Shown piece after piece: positions 8,016 to 15,907 of a DNA stretch of 64,000 nt. The notes beneath the pieces were generated by a model. It made no database searches, was not told the DNA's origin, and was given only the letters and a program-made list of their open reading frames with translations. Every line of letters begins with the position of its first letter. The stretch's first letter is position 1. Made by a program: the position numbers and the translations under genes. Source of the DNA: Methylocystis hirsuta (lineage in GTDB: Bacteria; Pseudomonadota; Alphaproteobacteria; Rhizobiales; Beijerinckiaceae); NCBI RefSeq assembly GCF_003722355.1, contig NZ_QWDD01000001.1:2232001-2296000 (forward strand), read 5' to 3'.

Positions 8016-9314
8016 ATGTCGGAGATTATGCGCGTCGGCATCGCGGGGCTCGGCACCGTCGGCGCGGCGGTGGCGCGCCTGCTCCGCCGCCAGGCCGAGG
8101 CGCTCACGGCCCGCACCGGACGGCGCATCGTCCTGGCGGGCGTTTCGGCTCGCGACGCCGCGAAGGAGCGGCGCGCCGACCTGTCCAGCGCGGAATTTTT
8201 CCAAGATCCGGTCAAACTCGCGGCCTCGCCGTCGATCGATCTCTTCGTCGAATTGATCGGCGGCTCGGAGGGGCCAGCGAGAGCCTGCGTCGAAACCGCG
8301 CTCGCGCATGGCAAGCCGGTCGTCACCGCCAATAAGGCCATGCTCGCCGCGCATGGCTTGCATCTCGCAGCGCTCGCCGAGGAGAACCATGCCGCGCTCG
8401 CCTTCGAGGCGTCGGTCGCGGGCGGCATTCCGATCGTCAAGACGCTGCGCGAGGGGCTCGCCGGCAATTCTGTCGAGCGCGTCTACGGCATTCTCAACGG
8501 CACCTGCAATTACATCCTCTCGCGGATGGAGCAGGAGCAGCTCTCCTTCGAGGAATGTCTGAAGGAGGCGCAGAGGCTCGGCTACGCCGAGGCCGATCCG
8601 ACCTTCGACATCGGCGGTTTCGACACCGCCCACAAGCTTGCGATCCTCACCTCGCTGGCCTTCGGCACGCGCATCGCCGCCAGCGCCATCGATATCGAGG
8701 GCATTGAGCGCGTGACGCTCGCCGACATCGACGCGGCGGCGGAGCTTGGCTACCGCATCAAGCTGCTCGGCGTCGCGCAGCGCACCGCTGAGGGGGTCGA
8801 GCAGCGTGTCCATCCGACCATGGTCGGCAAGAATTCCGCCATCGCCCAGGTGATGGGGGTGCTGAACGCCGTCACCATCGACGCCGACGCGGTGCATGAG
8901 CTGACGCTTGTTGGGCCAGGCGCCGGCGGCGACGCGACGGCCTCGGCCGTCGTCGCCGACATCGCCGACATCGCCAAGGGCGTGCGCTCGGCGCCGTTCG
9001 GCCTGCCGACCGCGAAGCTCGCCGAACTCACGCGCACGCCGATGCGCCGCCACGAGGGCGGCTACTATATCCGCATGTCGGCGCGCGACGTCGCCGGCGC
9101 CTTCGCCAAGATCGCGACGCGCATGGCCGAGCGGCGCATTTCGCTCGAAAGCATCGTGCAGCGCGGCAAGCGCGGCGCGCCGGGCGATTGCGTCGATGTC
9201 ATTCTCATCACCCATGCGACGAGCGAACATCTCGTGCGCGAGGCGCTGGACCTGATCGATCAGGACGGCGTCATCGTTTCGCGCGCGCAGGTCATCCGCA
9301 TCGAGCGCGAGTAG
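8016..9314 (+). CDS. hom: Homoserine dehydrogenase
   Basis: Hom reduces aspartate semialdehyde to homoserine for threonine and methionine synthesis. The 432-residue protein starts at ATG 8016 behind GGAAAGG. It has an N-terminal Rossmann motif GIAGLGTVGAAVARLL, the catalytic-domain stretch VVTANKAMLAAHG and GILNGTCNYILSRMEQE, EADPTFDIGGFDTAHKLAIL, and a C-terminal ACT domain (GGYYIRMSARDVAGAFAKIATRMAE...), the usual site of threonine feedback. Six bases separate its stop from glpX, so the two are cotranscribed, as is common in this order. Confidence 0.95.
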   Translation: MSEIMRVGIAGLGTVGAAVARLLRRQAEALTARTGRRIVLAGVSARDAAKERRADLSSAEFFQDPVKLAASPSIDLFVELIGGSEGPARACVETALAHGKPVVTANKAMLAAHGLHLAALAEENHAALAFEASVAGGIPIVKTLREGLAGNSVERVYGILNGTCNYILSRMEQEQLSFEECLKEAQRLGYAEADPTFDIGGFDTAHKLAILTSLAFGTRIAASAIDIEGIERVTLADIDAAAELGYRIKLLGVAQRTAEGVEQRVHPTMVGKNSAIAQVMGVLNAVTIDADAVHELTLVGPGAGGDATASAVVADIADIAKGVRSAPFGLPTAKLAELTRTPMRRHEGGYYIRMSARDVAGAFAKIATRMAERRISLESIVQRGKRGAPGDCVDVILITHATSEHLVREALDLIDQDGVIVSRAQVIRIERE

Positions 9315-9320
9315 CGAGAC

Positions 9321-10310
9321 ATGACGCAGCAGCCTGAAACCGACGCGTCGAAGATCGATCGCTACCTGACGTTGGAGCTGGCGCGCGCGTCGGAGCGCGC
9401 CGCGGTCGCCGCCGCCAGATTCCGGGGACGCGGCGATGAAATGGCCGCCGACCTCGCGGCGGCGGAGGCGATGCGCGAGGAGCTGTCGCAGCTTCCCGTG
9501 CGCGGGCGCATCGTCATCGGCGAGGGCGACGCGGACGCGGCGCCGCTGCTCTATGTGGGCGAAGACCTCGGCGCCGGCGTTGGTCCCCGCGTCGACCTCG
9601 GCGTCGCGCCGCTGGAAGGATCGACGCTCTGCGCCAAGGACATGCCGGGCTCGATCGCCGTCGTCGCCATGGCGCCGGCCGGTTCGCTCCTGCATGCGCC
9701 CGACGTTTACATGGACAAGATCGCCGTCGGTCCGGGATATCCCGAAGGCACGATCGATCTCGATCGCGATCCCGGCGACAACATCAGAGCGCTGGCGATC
9801 GCCAAGGGCGTGCGCGCGAGCGAAATCACCGTGAGCATTCTCGACCGGCCGCGCCACGCCGAAATCATCCGCAATTGCCGCAACGCCGGCGCTTGCGTGC
9901 GCCTCATCGCCGGCGGCGACGTCGCGGCGATCATTCTCACCACCCATCCCTGGGAAACCGGCGTCGACATGTATCTTGGCCGCGGCGGCGCCTCGGAAGG
10001 CGTGCTCGCCGCCTGCGTGCTGCGTTGCGCCGGCGGTCAAATGCAGGGGCGCCTCGCGCTCGAGACTCGCGATCAGATCGCCAAGGCCCAGCGTTTCGGC
10101 CCGATCGATCCGCGCCGCAAATATTCGGTCGGCGACATGGCGGCCGGCGACGTCGTCGTCTGCGTGACCGGAGTCACCGCCGGGCCGCTCGTCGGCGGCG
10201 TGTCGCTCGGCAAGACGACGATCGACACCGAGACGATCGTTTATCGCTCGGCGACAGGCACGATCCGCCGCATCCACGCGACGCATCGCGCGGTCGGCAA
10301 GTTCGATTGA
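9321..10310 (+). CDS. glpX: Class II fructose-1,6-bisphosphatase (GlpX family), altered metal motif
   Basis: The 329-residue protein aligns with GlpX throughout: ERAAVAAARFRGRGDEMAAD, VIGEGDADAAPLLYVGE, ...DVYMDKIAVGPGYPEGTIDLD, PRHAEIIRNCRNAG, GGDVAA, GRGGASEGVLAACVLRCAGG and TIRRIHATHRAVGKF. Fructose-1,6-bisphosphatase activity would serve gluconeogenesis. Oddity: the conserved DPxEGT metal site is here VAPLEGST, with Ala96 in place of Asp (codon GCG at 9606), and the GEGExDEAP motif is GEGDADAAP. In E. coli GlpX the Asp of DPIEGT ligates metal. Activity may therefore be reduced or changed. The position after hom is the usual one in the order. Confidence 0.88.
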   Translation: MTQQPETDASKIDRYLTLELARASERAAVAAARFRGRGDEMAADLAAAEAMREELSQLPVRGRIVIGEGDADAAPLLYVGEDLGAGVGPRVDLGVAPLEGSTLCAKDMPGSIAVVAMAPAGSLLHAPDVYMDKIAVGPGYPEGTIDLDRDPGDNIRALAIAKGVRASEITVSILDRPRHAEIIRNCRNAGACVRLIAGGDVAAIILTTHPWETGVDMYLGRGGASEGVLAACVLRCAGGQMQGRLALETRDQIAKAQRFGPIDPRRKYSVGDMAAGDVVVCVTGVTAGPLVGGVSLGKTTIDTETIVYRSATGTIRRIHATHRAVGKFD

Positions 10311-10318
10311 CGTCGGCC

Positions 10319-10468
10319 CTAATACGTCCGGCCGGTCTCGAGCTGAGTCTTGGCGTCGAGCTTGCGCCTTGGCGGCGGCGGATAATCCGGCGGCGGCGGG
10401 GGCTGTGTCGCGCAGGCGGCGAGCGACAAAGCGATAAGCGAAGCAAGGATCAGATGAAAGCGTCGCAT
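10319..10468 (-). CDS. Very small proline-rich lipoprotein
   Basis: This 49-codon frame has a clear lipoprotein signal: Met-Arg-Arg start, hydrophobic LILASLIALSL and a LAAC lipobox with Cys19. The mature part is only about 31 residues and contains two proline runs (five and four Pro) around DY, then a basic C-terminus. Bacterial lipoproteins of this type are often entericidin-like or envelope spacers, but I recognise no family. It lies alone on the minus strand between glpX and the methyltransferase gene. Confidence 0.6.
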   Translation of the reverse strand: MRRFHLILASLIALSLAACATQPPPPPDYPPPPRRKLDAKTQLETGRTY

Positions 10469-10578
10469 CAGTTTCGTCCGCATTTCTCTTGGTGGCGCGC
10501 ATCTTCGCGCCTGCTGTGTAAGAGCGTGGCTTTGGCGACGGAATTATGTCCATCGCGCGCCGGCGGGACGGCGCGCCG

Positions 10579-11868
10579 ATGACTCCCGCCGCTCATATCT
10601 CCGCCGCGATCGAGGTGCTGGACGATGTTGCAAAGCGCCGCCGACCCGCCGCCGAGGCCTTAAAGGACTGGGGCATCGCGCATCGCTTCGCGGGCTCGAA
10701 GGATCGGGCCGCCATCGCCAGTCTCGTCTTCGATGCGCTGAGGAAGCGCGCTTCGGCCATCTATGTGATGGGCGCGGACGATCCGCGCGCGATCATGCTG
10801 GGCGCGCTGCGCGAGGCGCGCGGCCAGGGCGTCGAGGCGATCGCGGCGTTCTGCTCCGCCGCGGGCCATGCGCCGGCGCCGCTTTCCGGCGACGAGCGCG
10901 AACGGCTGGAGACGGCCTCGCTCAATGCCGCGCCGGATCATGTGCGCGGCGACTATCCGGAATGGCTGGCGTCGCATTTCGAGGCGGCGTTCGGGGCGCG
11001 CGCGGCCGAAGAAGGCGCGGCGCTCGCCGCCCGCGCGCCTGTCGATCTGCGCGTCAATATTCTGAAATGCTCGCGCGAGCAGGCGCTCGAAAAGCTCGCG
11101 CATCTGTCGCCTGCGTCGACGCCGCTTTCGCCGATCGGCCTGCGCATCGAGGCGGGGCAGGGGCGGGGTCCGGCGCTGACGGCTGAGACCGCCTATGTGA
11201 AGGGGCTCGTCGAGCCGCAGGACGAGGCCTCGCAGCTTGCGGCGCTGCTCTGCGCCGCCGGGCCGGGCGAGCAGGTTCTCGATCTTTGCGCCGGCGGCGG
11301 CGGCAAGGCGCTGGCGCTCGCGGGGCAGATGCATAACCGCGGGCAGGTCTACGCCTATGACGCGGACGGGCGACGCCTCATGCCGATCCATGAGCGGCTG
11401 GAGCGCGCCGGCGCCCGCAACATTCAGGTCCGTGCGCCGCGCGGCAAGGTCGACGTGCTGGCCGATCTCGAAGCGCGCTGCGACCTCGTGCTGATCGATG
11501 CGCCCTGCACGGGCGTCGGCGCCTGGCGGCGCCACCCCGACGCGAAATGGCGGCTCGCGCCCGGCGCGCTGGAGCGAAGATTAAAGGAGCAGCGCGAATT
11601 GTTGGCGATGGCCGTCCGCTTCGTGAAGCCCGGCGGTCGGCTCGCCTACGTCACCTGTTCGGCGCTGCGCGAGGAAAACGAGGACCAGATCGCGGCCTTT
11701 CTCGCCGCCAATCCTGATTTCGCTGCGCGTTCAGCCGCCGAAATTGCGGAAGGCGCAGGCCTCCCCGACCTCGCCCGCTTCGCCTCGCCGCACGGGCCGG
11801 GCATTCGCCTGTCGCCGGCGACAAGCGGCACGGACGGGTTTTACGTTTGTGTCTTGGCGAAGCGCTGA
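10579..11868 (+). CDS. RsmB/NOP2-family RNA m5C methyltransferase
   Basis: This is an S-adenosylmethionine-dependent rRNA cytosine-5 methyltransferase of 429 residues. An N-terminal NusB-like helical domain (residues 1-140) precedes the catalytic domain, which has VLDLCAGGGGKALALA (SAM binding), DAPCTGVGAWRRHPD (catalytic PC motif) and VTCSALREENEDQ (the second conserved Cys in TCS). The ATG at 10579 is preferred; an in-frame upstream ATG at 10546 is possible. This cofactor loop and the length fit the RsmB-like genes usually found near guaA in Rhizobiales. Confidence 0.9.
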   Translation: MTPAAHISAAIEVLDDVAKRRRPAAEALKDWGIAHRFAGSKDRAAIASLVFDALRKRASAIYVMGADDPRAIMLGALREARGQGVEAIAAFCSAAGHAPAPLSGDERERLETASLNAAPDHVRGDYPEWLASHFEAAFGARAAEEGAALAARAPVDLRVNILKCSREQALEKLAHLSPASTPLSPIGLRIEAGQGRGPALTAETAYVKGLVEPQDEASQLAALLCAAGPGEQVLDLCAGGGGKALALAGQMHNRGQVYAYDADGRRLMPIHERLERAGARNIQVRAPRGKVDVLADLEARCDLVLIDAPCTGVGAWRRHPDAKWRLAPGALERRLKEQRELLAMAVRFVKPGGRLAYVTCSALREENEDQIAAFLAANPDFAARSAAEIAEGAGLPDLARFASPHGPGIRLSPATSGTDGFYVCVLAKR

Positions 11869-11896
11869 GTAAGACCAGTCCGAGCGCTCCACCGAG

Positions 11897-11982
11897 CGTC
11901 ATGCCCGCGCTTGTCGCGGGCATCCACGCCGACATTCCGCGGCAGCCCGTCGTGGATGGCCGGGACAAGCCCGGCCATGACG
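11897..11982. repeat. Dispersed palindrome pair (BIME/REP-like), copy 2
   Basis: Two head-to-head hairpins: ATGCCCGCG/CGCGGGCAT with a CTTGT loop, and ATGGCCGGG/CCCGGCCAT with an ACAAG loop. It matches the copy at 1780-1890 in both arms but has a different central spacer. It lies between the RsmB-family gene and guaA. Confidence 0.82.
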
Positions 11983-12010
11983 GTGAGCTGCGGTTCAATC
12001 AGGTTTGCCC

Positions 12011-13615
12011 ATGACCACCGCGCCCGACGCCTTCCATCACGATATCGCCGATCGCCACGACAAGGTGCTGATCGTCGATTTCGGCTCGCAGGTGACGCAG
12101 CTCATCGCGCGGCGCGTGCGCGAGGCGGGCGTCTATTGCGAAATTGCTCCATTCCAAAGCGCCGAGCGCGCCTTCGCCGAGATCCGCCCCAAGGCGGTGA
12201 TTCTCTCGGGCGGGCCGTGCTCGGTGACCGACGAGGGGTCTCCCCGCGCGCCGCAGGCGATTTTCGATTCAGGCGTGCCGCTGCTCGGCATCTGCTACGG
12301 CGAGCAGACGATGGCGACGCAGCTCGGCGGCAGGGTCGAAGCCGGCCATCATCGCGAGTTCGGCCGCGCCGACGTGACGGCGCTGGAGCACAGCGCGCTG
12401 CTCGATGGCGTATGGGAGAAGGGCGGCAGCTTCCCCGTCTGGATGAGCCATGGCGACCGCGTGACGAAGCTGCCGGAAGGCTTTCGCGTCATCGCCGCGT
12501 CGGAAAACGCGCCTTTCGCGGCGATCGCGGATGAACAGCGGCGCTATTACGGCGTGCAGTTCCATCTCGAAGTCGTGCATACGCCCGACGGCGCCAAGCT
12601 CTTATCGAATTTCGTGCACAAGGTCGCGGGGCTGAAGTCCGACTGGACCATGGCGGCGTTTCGCCAGGAGGCGATCAAAGCGATCCGCCATCAAGTGGGC
12701 GACGGGCGCGTGCTCTGCGGCCTCTCCGGCGGCGTCGACAGCGCCGTCGCGGCGGTGCTCATCCATGAAGCGATCGGCGAGCGCCTCACCTGCGTCTTCG
12801 TCGATCACGGCCTGCTGCGCCAGGGCGAGGCGGAAGAGGTCGTGCGGCTCTTTCGCGATCACTACAACATTCCGTTGCATCACGTCGAAGCCGCGGATCT
12901 GTTCCTCGGCGCGCTCGAAGGCGTCGACGATCCGGAAGTGAAGCGCAAGACGATCGGCCGGCTGTTCATCGAAACATTCGAGGCCGAGGCGAAGAAGATT
13001 GCGCAGGACGGGCGCGGCGCGCCGCAGTTTCTCGCGCAAGGCACGCTCTACCCCGATGTCATCGAGAGCGTCTCCTTCACCGGCGGCCCGTCGGTGACGA
13101 TCAAGTCGCATCATAATGTCGGCGGATTGCCGGAGCGCATGAACATGCGGCTCGTCGAGCCGCTGCGCGAACTCTTCAAGGACGAAGTGCGCGCGCTCGG
13201 CCGCGAACTCGGATTGCCTGAAGCCTTTGTCGGACGCCATCCGTTTCCGGGGCCTGGGCTCGCGATCCGTTGCCCTGGCCTCATCACCCGCGAGAAGCTG
13301 GCGATCTTGCGCAAGGCCGACGCCGTCTATCTCGACGAGATCCGTAAGGCGGGATTGTACGACGACATCTGGCAGGCTTTCGCGGCGCTCTTGCCGGTGC
13401 GCAGCGTCGGCGTGATGGGCGACGGGCGCACCTATGAATATGTCGTCGCGCTGCGGGCGGTCACGTCAAGCGACGGCATGACGGCGGATTTCTATCCCTT
13501 CGACATGAATTTCCTCGGCCGCGCCGCCACGCGCATCATCAACGAAGTGAAGGGCGTCAACCGCGTGGTGTACGACGTGACGAGCAAGCCGCCGGGAACC
13601 ATTGAGTGGGAATAA
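12011..13615 (+). CDS. guaA: GMP synthase (glutamine-hydrolysing)
   Basis: GuaA aminates XMP to GMP using glutamine and ATP. The 534-residue protein has an N-terminal class I glutamine amidotransferase domain ([18 protein letters not shown], nucleophile Cys95 in [22 protein letters not shown] with the catalytic His and Glu) and an ATP-pyrophosphatase domain with the P-loop [11 protein letters not shown]. The C-terminal dimerization domain ends in KPPGTIEWE, the universal GuaA terminus. ATG at 12011 is used; a TTG two codons earlier is also in frame. Confidence 0.98.
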   Translation: MTTAPDAFHHDIADRHDKVLIVDFGSQVTQLIARRVREAGVYCEIAPFQSAERAFAEIRPKAVILSGGPCSVTDEGSPRAPQAIFDSGVPLLGICYGEQTMATQLGGRVEAGHHREFGRADVTALEHSALLDGVWEKGGSFPVWMSHGDRVTKLPEGFRVIAASENAPFAAIADEQRRYYGVQFHLEVVHTPDGAKLLSNFVHKVAGLKSDWTMAAFRQEAIKAIRHQVGDGRVLCGLSGGVDSAVAAVLIHEAIGERLTCVFVDHGLLRQGEAEEVVRLFRDHYNIPLHHVEAADLFLGALEGVDDPEVKRKTIGRLFIETFEAEAKKIAQDGRGAPQFLAQGTLYPDVIESVSFTGGPSVTIKSHHNVGGLPERMNMRLVEPLRELFKDEVRALGRELGLPEAFVGRHPFPGPGLAIRCPGLITREKLAILRKADAVYLDEIRKAGLYDDIWQAFAALLPVRSVGVMGDGRTYEYVVALRAVTSSDGMTADFYPFDMNFLGRAATRIINEVKGVNRVVYDVTSKPPGTIEWE

Positions 13616-13627
13616 GGGCCGCACCCA

Positions 13628-14011
13628 CTATAGAGCCCTATCCACATCCGTCCGCGCAAAATCGTCGCCGACATAGAGCAAGGGGCAGGACTGTTCCTTC
13701 GCGGCTTCATAGGCGAAGCAATCGCCGAAATTCAGTCCCGCCGGATGCGAACTCTTGCCCCATCGCGCATAGGTCTCGGCGACTCGCCGCGCGGATGCAG
13801 GCGTGACGCTCAAAACGTCGAAGCCGAGACCTTCGATAAGACGCGACATTTCTTCCCCGACGTTGCGTCGCTGCGAGACAATGAGAGCTTCCGCCAAAGT
13901 TACCGCCGAGATCAGCACAGACTTTTCGGCTTCCAGGACTTTGCTGCATCTTTCGGCTTCGGCTTCATCGAGGATGATCGCCATCAACGCGGATGTGTCC
14001 ACGGCGATCAT
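13628..14011 (-). CDS. VapC-type PIN-domain toxin
   Basis: This is a PIN ribonuclease of 127 residues. The acidic residues expected in the active site are present: Asp5 in AVDTSAL, Glu in TLAEAL, Asp in NFGDCFAY and Asp in VGDDFARTD. Such toxins cleave RNA, often initiator tRNA, and are held inactive by the antitoxin encoded just upstream; the frames overlap by four bases (ATGA at 14008-14011). It is convergent with guaA. Confidence 0.9.
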   Translation of the reverse strand: MIAVDTSALMAIILDEAEAERCSKVLEAEKSVLISAVTLAEALIVSQRRNVGEEMSRLIEGLGFDVLSVTPASARRVAETYARWGKSSHPAGLNFGDCFAYEAAKEQSCPLLYVGDDFARTDVDRAL

Positions 14012-14265
14012 TTCGGCAGACCGTCCGCGTCATAAAGGAAGTCGTGGCTGCGGGCGGCGTCGGCGCCTGCGGTCGCCTTGGAGGCGCCAGAGGCGCGCAC
14101 CGCCTGAAGCAGCTTGCGGCGCGCTTTGCGGTCTAAAGAGGCCTTGGCGGGCGCCAGACGAGCGGCGGGCTGGCCATGCCGCGTGAGGATGATTTCCTCC
14201 CCGGCTTCGGCGCGCCGGACAAGCTCGGTAAGCTGCCCCTTGGCTTCGGTCACGGAAATCTTCAT
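14008..14265 (-). CDS. Phd/YefM-type antitoxin (VapB)
   Basis: This 85-residue antitoxin begins MKISVTEAKGQLTELVRRAEAGEEI and continues with ILTRHGQPAARLAP, the Phd/YefM DNA-binding fold. The rest is an Ala/Lys-rich linker and a toxin-binding tail (RSHDFLYDADGLPK). Its stop overlaps the toxin start, so the pair is translationally coupled. A perfect inverted repeat ten bases upstream of the start is a good operator for autoregulation by the complex. Confidence 0.9.
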   Translation of the reverse strand: MKISVTEAKGQLTELVRRAEAGEEIILTRHGQPAARLAPAKASLDRKARRKLLQAVRASGASKATAGADAARSHDFLYDADGLPK

Positions 14266-14274
14266 CGGCGCCTC

Positions 14275-14299
14275 ATATGGACCAATAAATGGTCCATAT
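14275..14299. promoter_or_regulatory. Inverted-repeat operator upstream of the toxin-antitoxin pair
   Basis: A perfect palindrome has arms ATATGGACC (14275-14283) and GGTCCATAT (14291-14299) around a seven-base spacer. It lies directly upstream of the antitoxin start at 14265, where Phd/YefM-type antitoxins and their toxin complexes usually bind. Confidence 0.75.
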
Positions 14300-14407
14300 C
14301 GAAAATTAGATCAACCGCTGTTCGGGGTCAATGTCGCGCTTCCACAGATTGCGGAAGGCGCTACATAGCCTGACTGTTCGATCCTCTATTTTTTAAAGGA
14401 GTTTGTT

Positions 14408-14632
14408 ATGCGAAATCTCCTAATCCTCGCGATCGCCGCATGCATTGGCGGTGCCGTTTTCTCCTCGGTGGCGAGCGCACGTCCGGTGACGACGGACGAT
14501 TGCCTCTCGCGCGGGCTTTGCGCTTACGTCAACACAAAAGGTCGCGTGACATGTGGAAAATGCCCGGGACAGCTAAAGTCATCAGTCTGGTTCGCGACGC
14601 GCGCCCAAGCGGCTTCGAAGCGCCTCAAGTAA
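14408..14632 (+). CDS. Small secreted four-cysteine protein
   Basis: The protein has 74 residues and a strong ribosome site (AAAGGAG). The signal peptide MRNLLILAIAACIGGAVFSSVASA is followed by a mature part of about 50 residues containing C-x5-C and, 13 residues later, C-x2-C, a pattern suggesting two disulfides or a metal site. The C-terminus is basic. I do not recognise the family. Confidence 0.7.
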   Translation: MRNLLILAIAACIGGAVFSSVASARPVTTDDCLSRGLCAYVNTKGRVTCGKCPGQLKSSVWFATRAQAASKRLK

Positions 14633-14704
14633 GTCGCGTAGTCGCACGGTCGCCTGCGGCTGCGATCACTCAGGCATGATCCGGCAGGTAGGAGCAGAGT
14701 TTCC

Positions 14705-15364
14705 ATGCATCCGCTGCTGATCCGGGCCCTAGCCGTGGCGCTGTCCATCGGCCTTTATCTCGCGCTGGCGATCCTTGGCGCCGGCGGGGTTAACGCCTAC
14801 TTCGCCAATCAGGCGCGGACGGCGCTCGTCGTCGTCACACTCGCGCTTGGAGCGGCGTCGCTCTTTGTCGGCGGCAATCTCAGCGCCGGCCTGCGAGAGG
14901 ACCGCGGCAATCGATGGGTGTTCGCGGCTTTTTTCGTCATCGGACTTCTCGGCGCCTATTTGCCCGCATGGGCGGACCGCCAAGGACTGTGGAGATTGGA
15001 CGGGGACGCCGTGCGGTGGCTCGGCGTCGCTCTGCTCGCGGCGGGCGGGGCGTTGCGGCTGTGGCCGGTCGCCGTCCTGGGGCGCCGGTTCAGCGGCCTC
15101 GTCGCCATTCAGCCGGGACACGAACTCGTCACCACGGGACTCTACAGCCGCATCAGACATCCAAGCTATCTCGGCTTCTTGATCTCGGCGCTCGGCTGGG
15201 GACTGGGCTTCAACACGGCGGTGGGCGTCCTTATGGCGTTGGCGAATATTCCGCCGCTTGTCGCGCGGATGAACGCCGAGGAACGCTTGTTGAGCTCGGA
15301 GTTCGGCGCGGCCTATGAGGCCTATCGCGCCAGTACCGCGCGGCTCATTCCGGGCGTATATTAG
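14705..15364 (+). CDS. Isoprenylcysteine carboxyl methyltransferase-like integral membrane protein
   Basis: The 219-residue protein has about six membrane segments. The C-terminal half has the signature of the ICMT/PEMT superfamily: HELVTTGLYSRIRHPSYLGFLI followed by a hydrophobic pair and NAEERLLSSEFGAAYEAYRAST, where the RHPxY and E..L..EFG.AYxxY motifs bind S-adenosylmethionine. In bacteria these proteins methylate small or lipid substrates that are mostly unknown. The chagasin-like gene follows on the same strand after 71 bases. Confidence 0.85.
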   Translation: MHPLLIRALAVALSIGLYLALAILGAGGVNAYFANQARTALVVVTLALGAASLFVGGNLSAGLREDRGNRWVFAAFFVIGLLGAYLPAWADRQGLWRLDGDAVRWLGVALLAAGGALRLWPVAVLGRRFSGLVAIQPGHELVTTGLYSRIRHPSYLGFLISALGWGLGFNTAVGVLMALANIPPLVARMNAEERLLSSEFGAAYEAYRASTARLIPGVY

Positions 15365-15435
15365 GCGACGAGACTTGAAAGCGGACGGCGCCCGGCAGCT
15401 TCACGACGGTTCGCCAATGCGGCAAAGGGAAACTC

Positions 15436-15795
15436 ATGAAGCGTCTGCTGTCGCGCCTGTTGCTGCTTAGCGTTTTCATCGCGTTTCCCGCGCAGGCGGA
15501 TGACGTCATAAAGCTCGCGCCGGGCGGCAGCGCGAGCTTTACGCTGCAGGAGAATGTCACGACCGGCTATTCCTGGCGCATCGATCAGGCCGCGAGCCGT
15601 GATCTCGACATCCTGTCAATATCGGATGGCGGCCGCAGCGGCGGTCGGCGGCGCATGGTCGGCAGCCCCAGCATGCGCCATTGGAAAATCCGCGCGCTCA
15701 AACCCGGACGCGCCGAAATCGTCTTCGCCTATCAGCGCCCATGGGAGCCCGCGCCGGTTCGAACGCGCAGCGTCGAGGTGGAGGTCGCGCCTTAG
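15436..15795 (+). CDS. Chagasin-type (I42) cysteine protease inhibitor, exported
   Basis: The 119-residue protein has a signal peptide (cleavage after AQA, residue 21). All three loops that chagasins use to block papain-like proteases are recognisable: NVTTGYSW (residues 40-47, canonical NPTTGYxW), a glycine-rich loop around GGRSGGRRRMVGSPS (65-79) and YQRPWEP (99-105). The predicted site of action is the periplasm or outside the cell. The N-x-TTGY and RPWE motifs make the family call firm; the target protease is unknown and none is encoded nearby. Confidence 0.88.
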   Translation: MKRLLSRLLLLSVFIAFPAQADDVIKLAPGGSASFTLQENVTTGYSWRIDQAASRDLDILSISDGGRSGGRRRMVGSPSMRHWKIRALKPGRAEIVFAYQRPWEPAPVRTRSVEVEVAP

Positions 15796-15796
15796 C

Positions 15797-15904
15797 AGGT
15801 TCCGAAAAAGTTGACCGACTTTTTCGAGGAGAACCTGCTCCAACATTTCGATTTTGAGCGATTCCTTATCGATCACATGATTCGATGTGATCGGGAAGCG
15901 CTCG
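15797..15904. repeat. Rhizobial-type intergenic palindromic repeat
   Basis: Two nested palindromes. The first pairs AGCAGGTTC and GAAAAAGT (from 15797) with ACTTTTTC and GAACCTGCT. The second, at about 15857-15904, runs from GAGCGATTCC to GGAAGCGCTC around GATCACAT/ATGTGATC. Such elements are scattered between genes in many Rhizobiales genomes; here it lies between convergent genes and may also terminate transcription. Confidence 0.75.
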
Positions 15905-15907
15905 AGT

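Noticed and set aside
7473..10553. A 1026-codon open frame on the minus strand across hom and glpX
   Set aside because: Only its last 120 codons form a real gene (SmbP-like, with its own ribosome site). The rest is antisense to two well-conserved genes and low in recognisable structure, an effect of strong GC bias at third positions.
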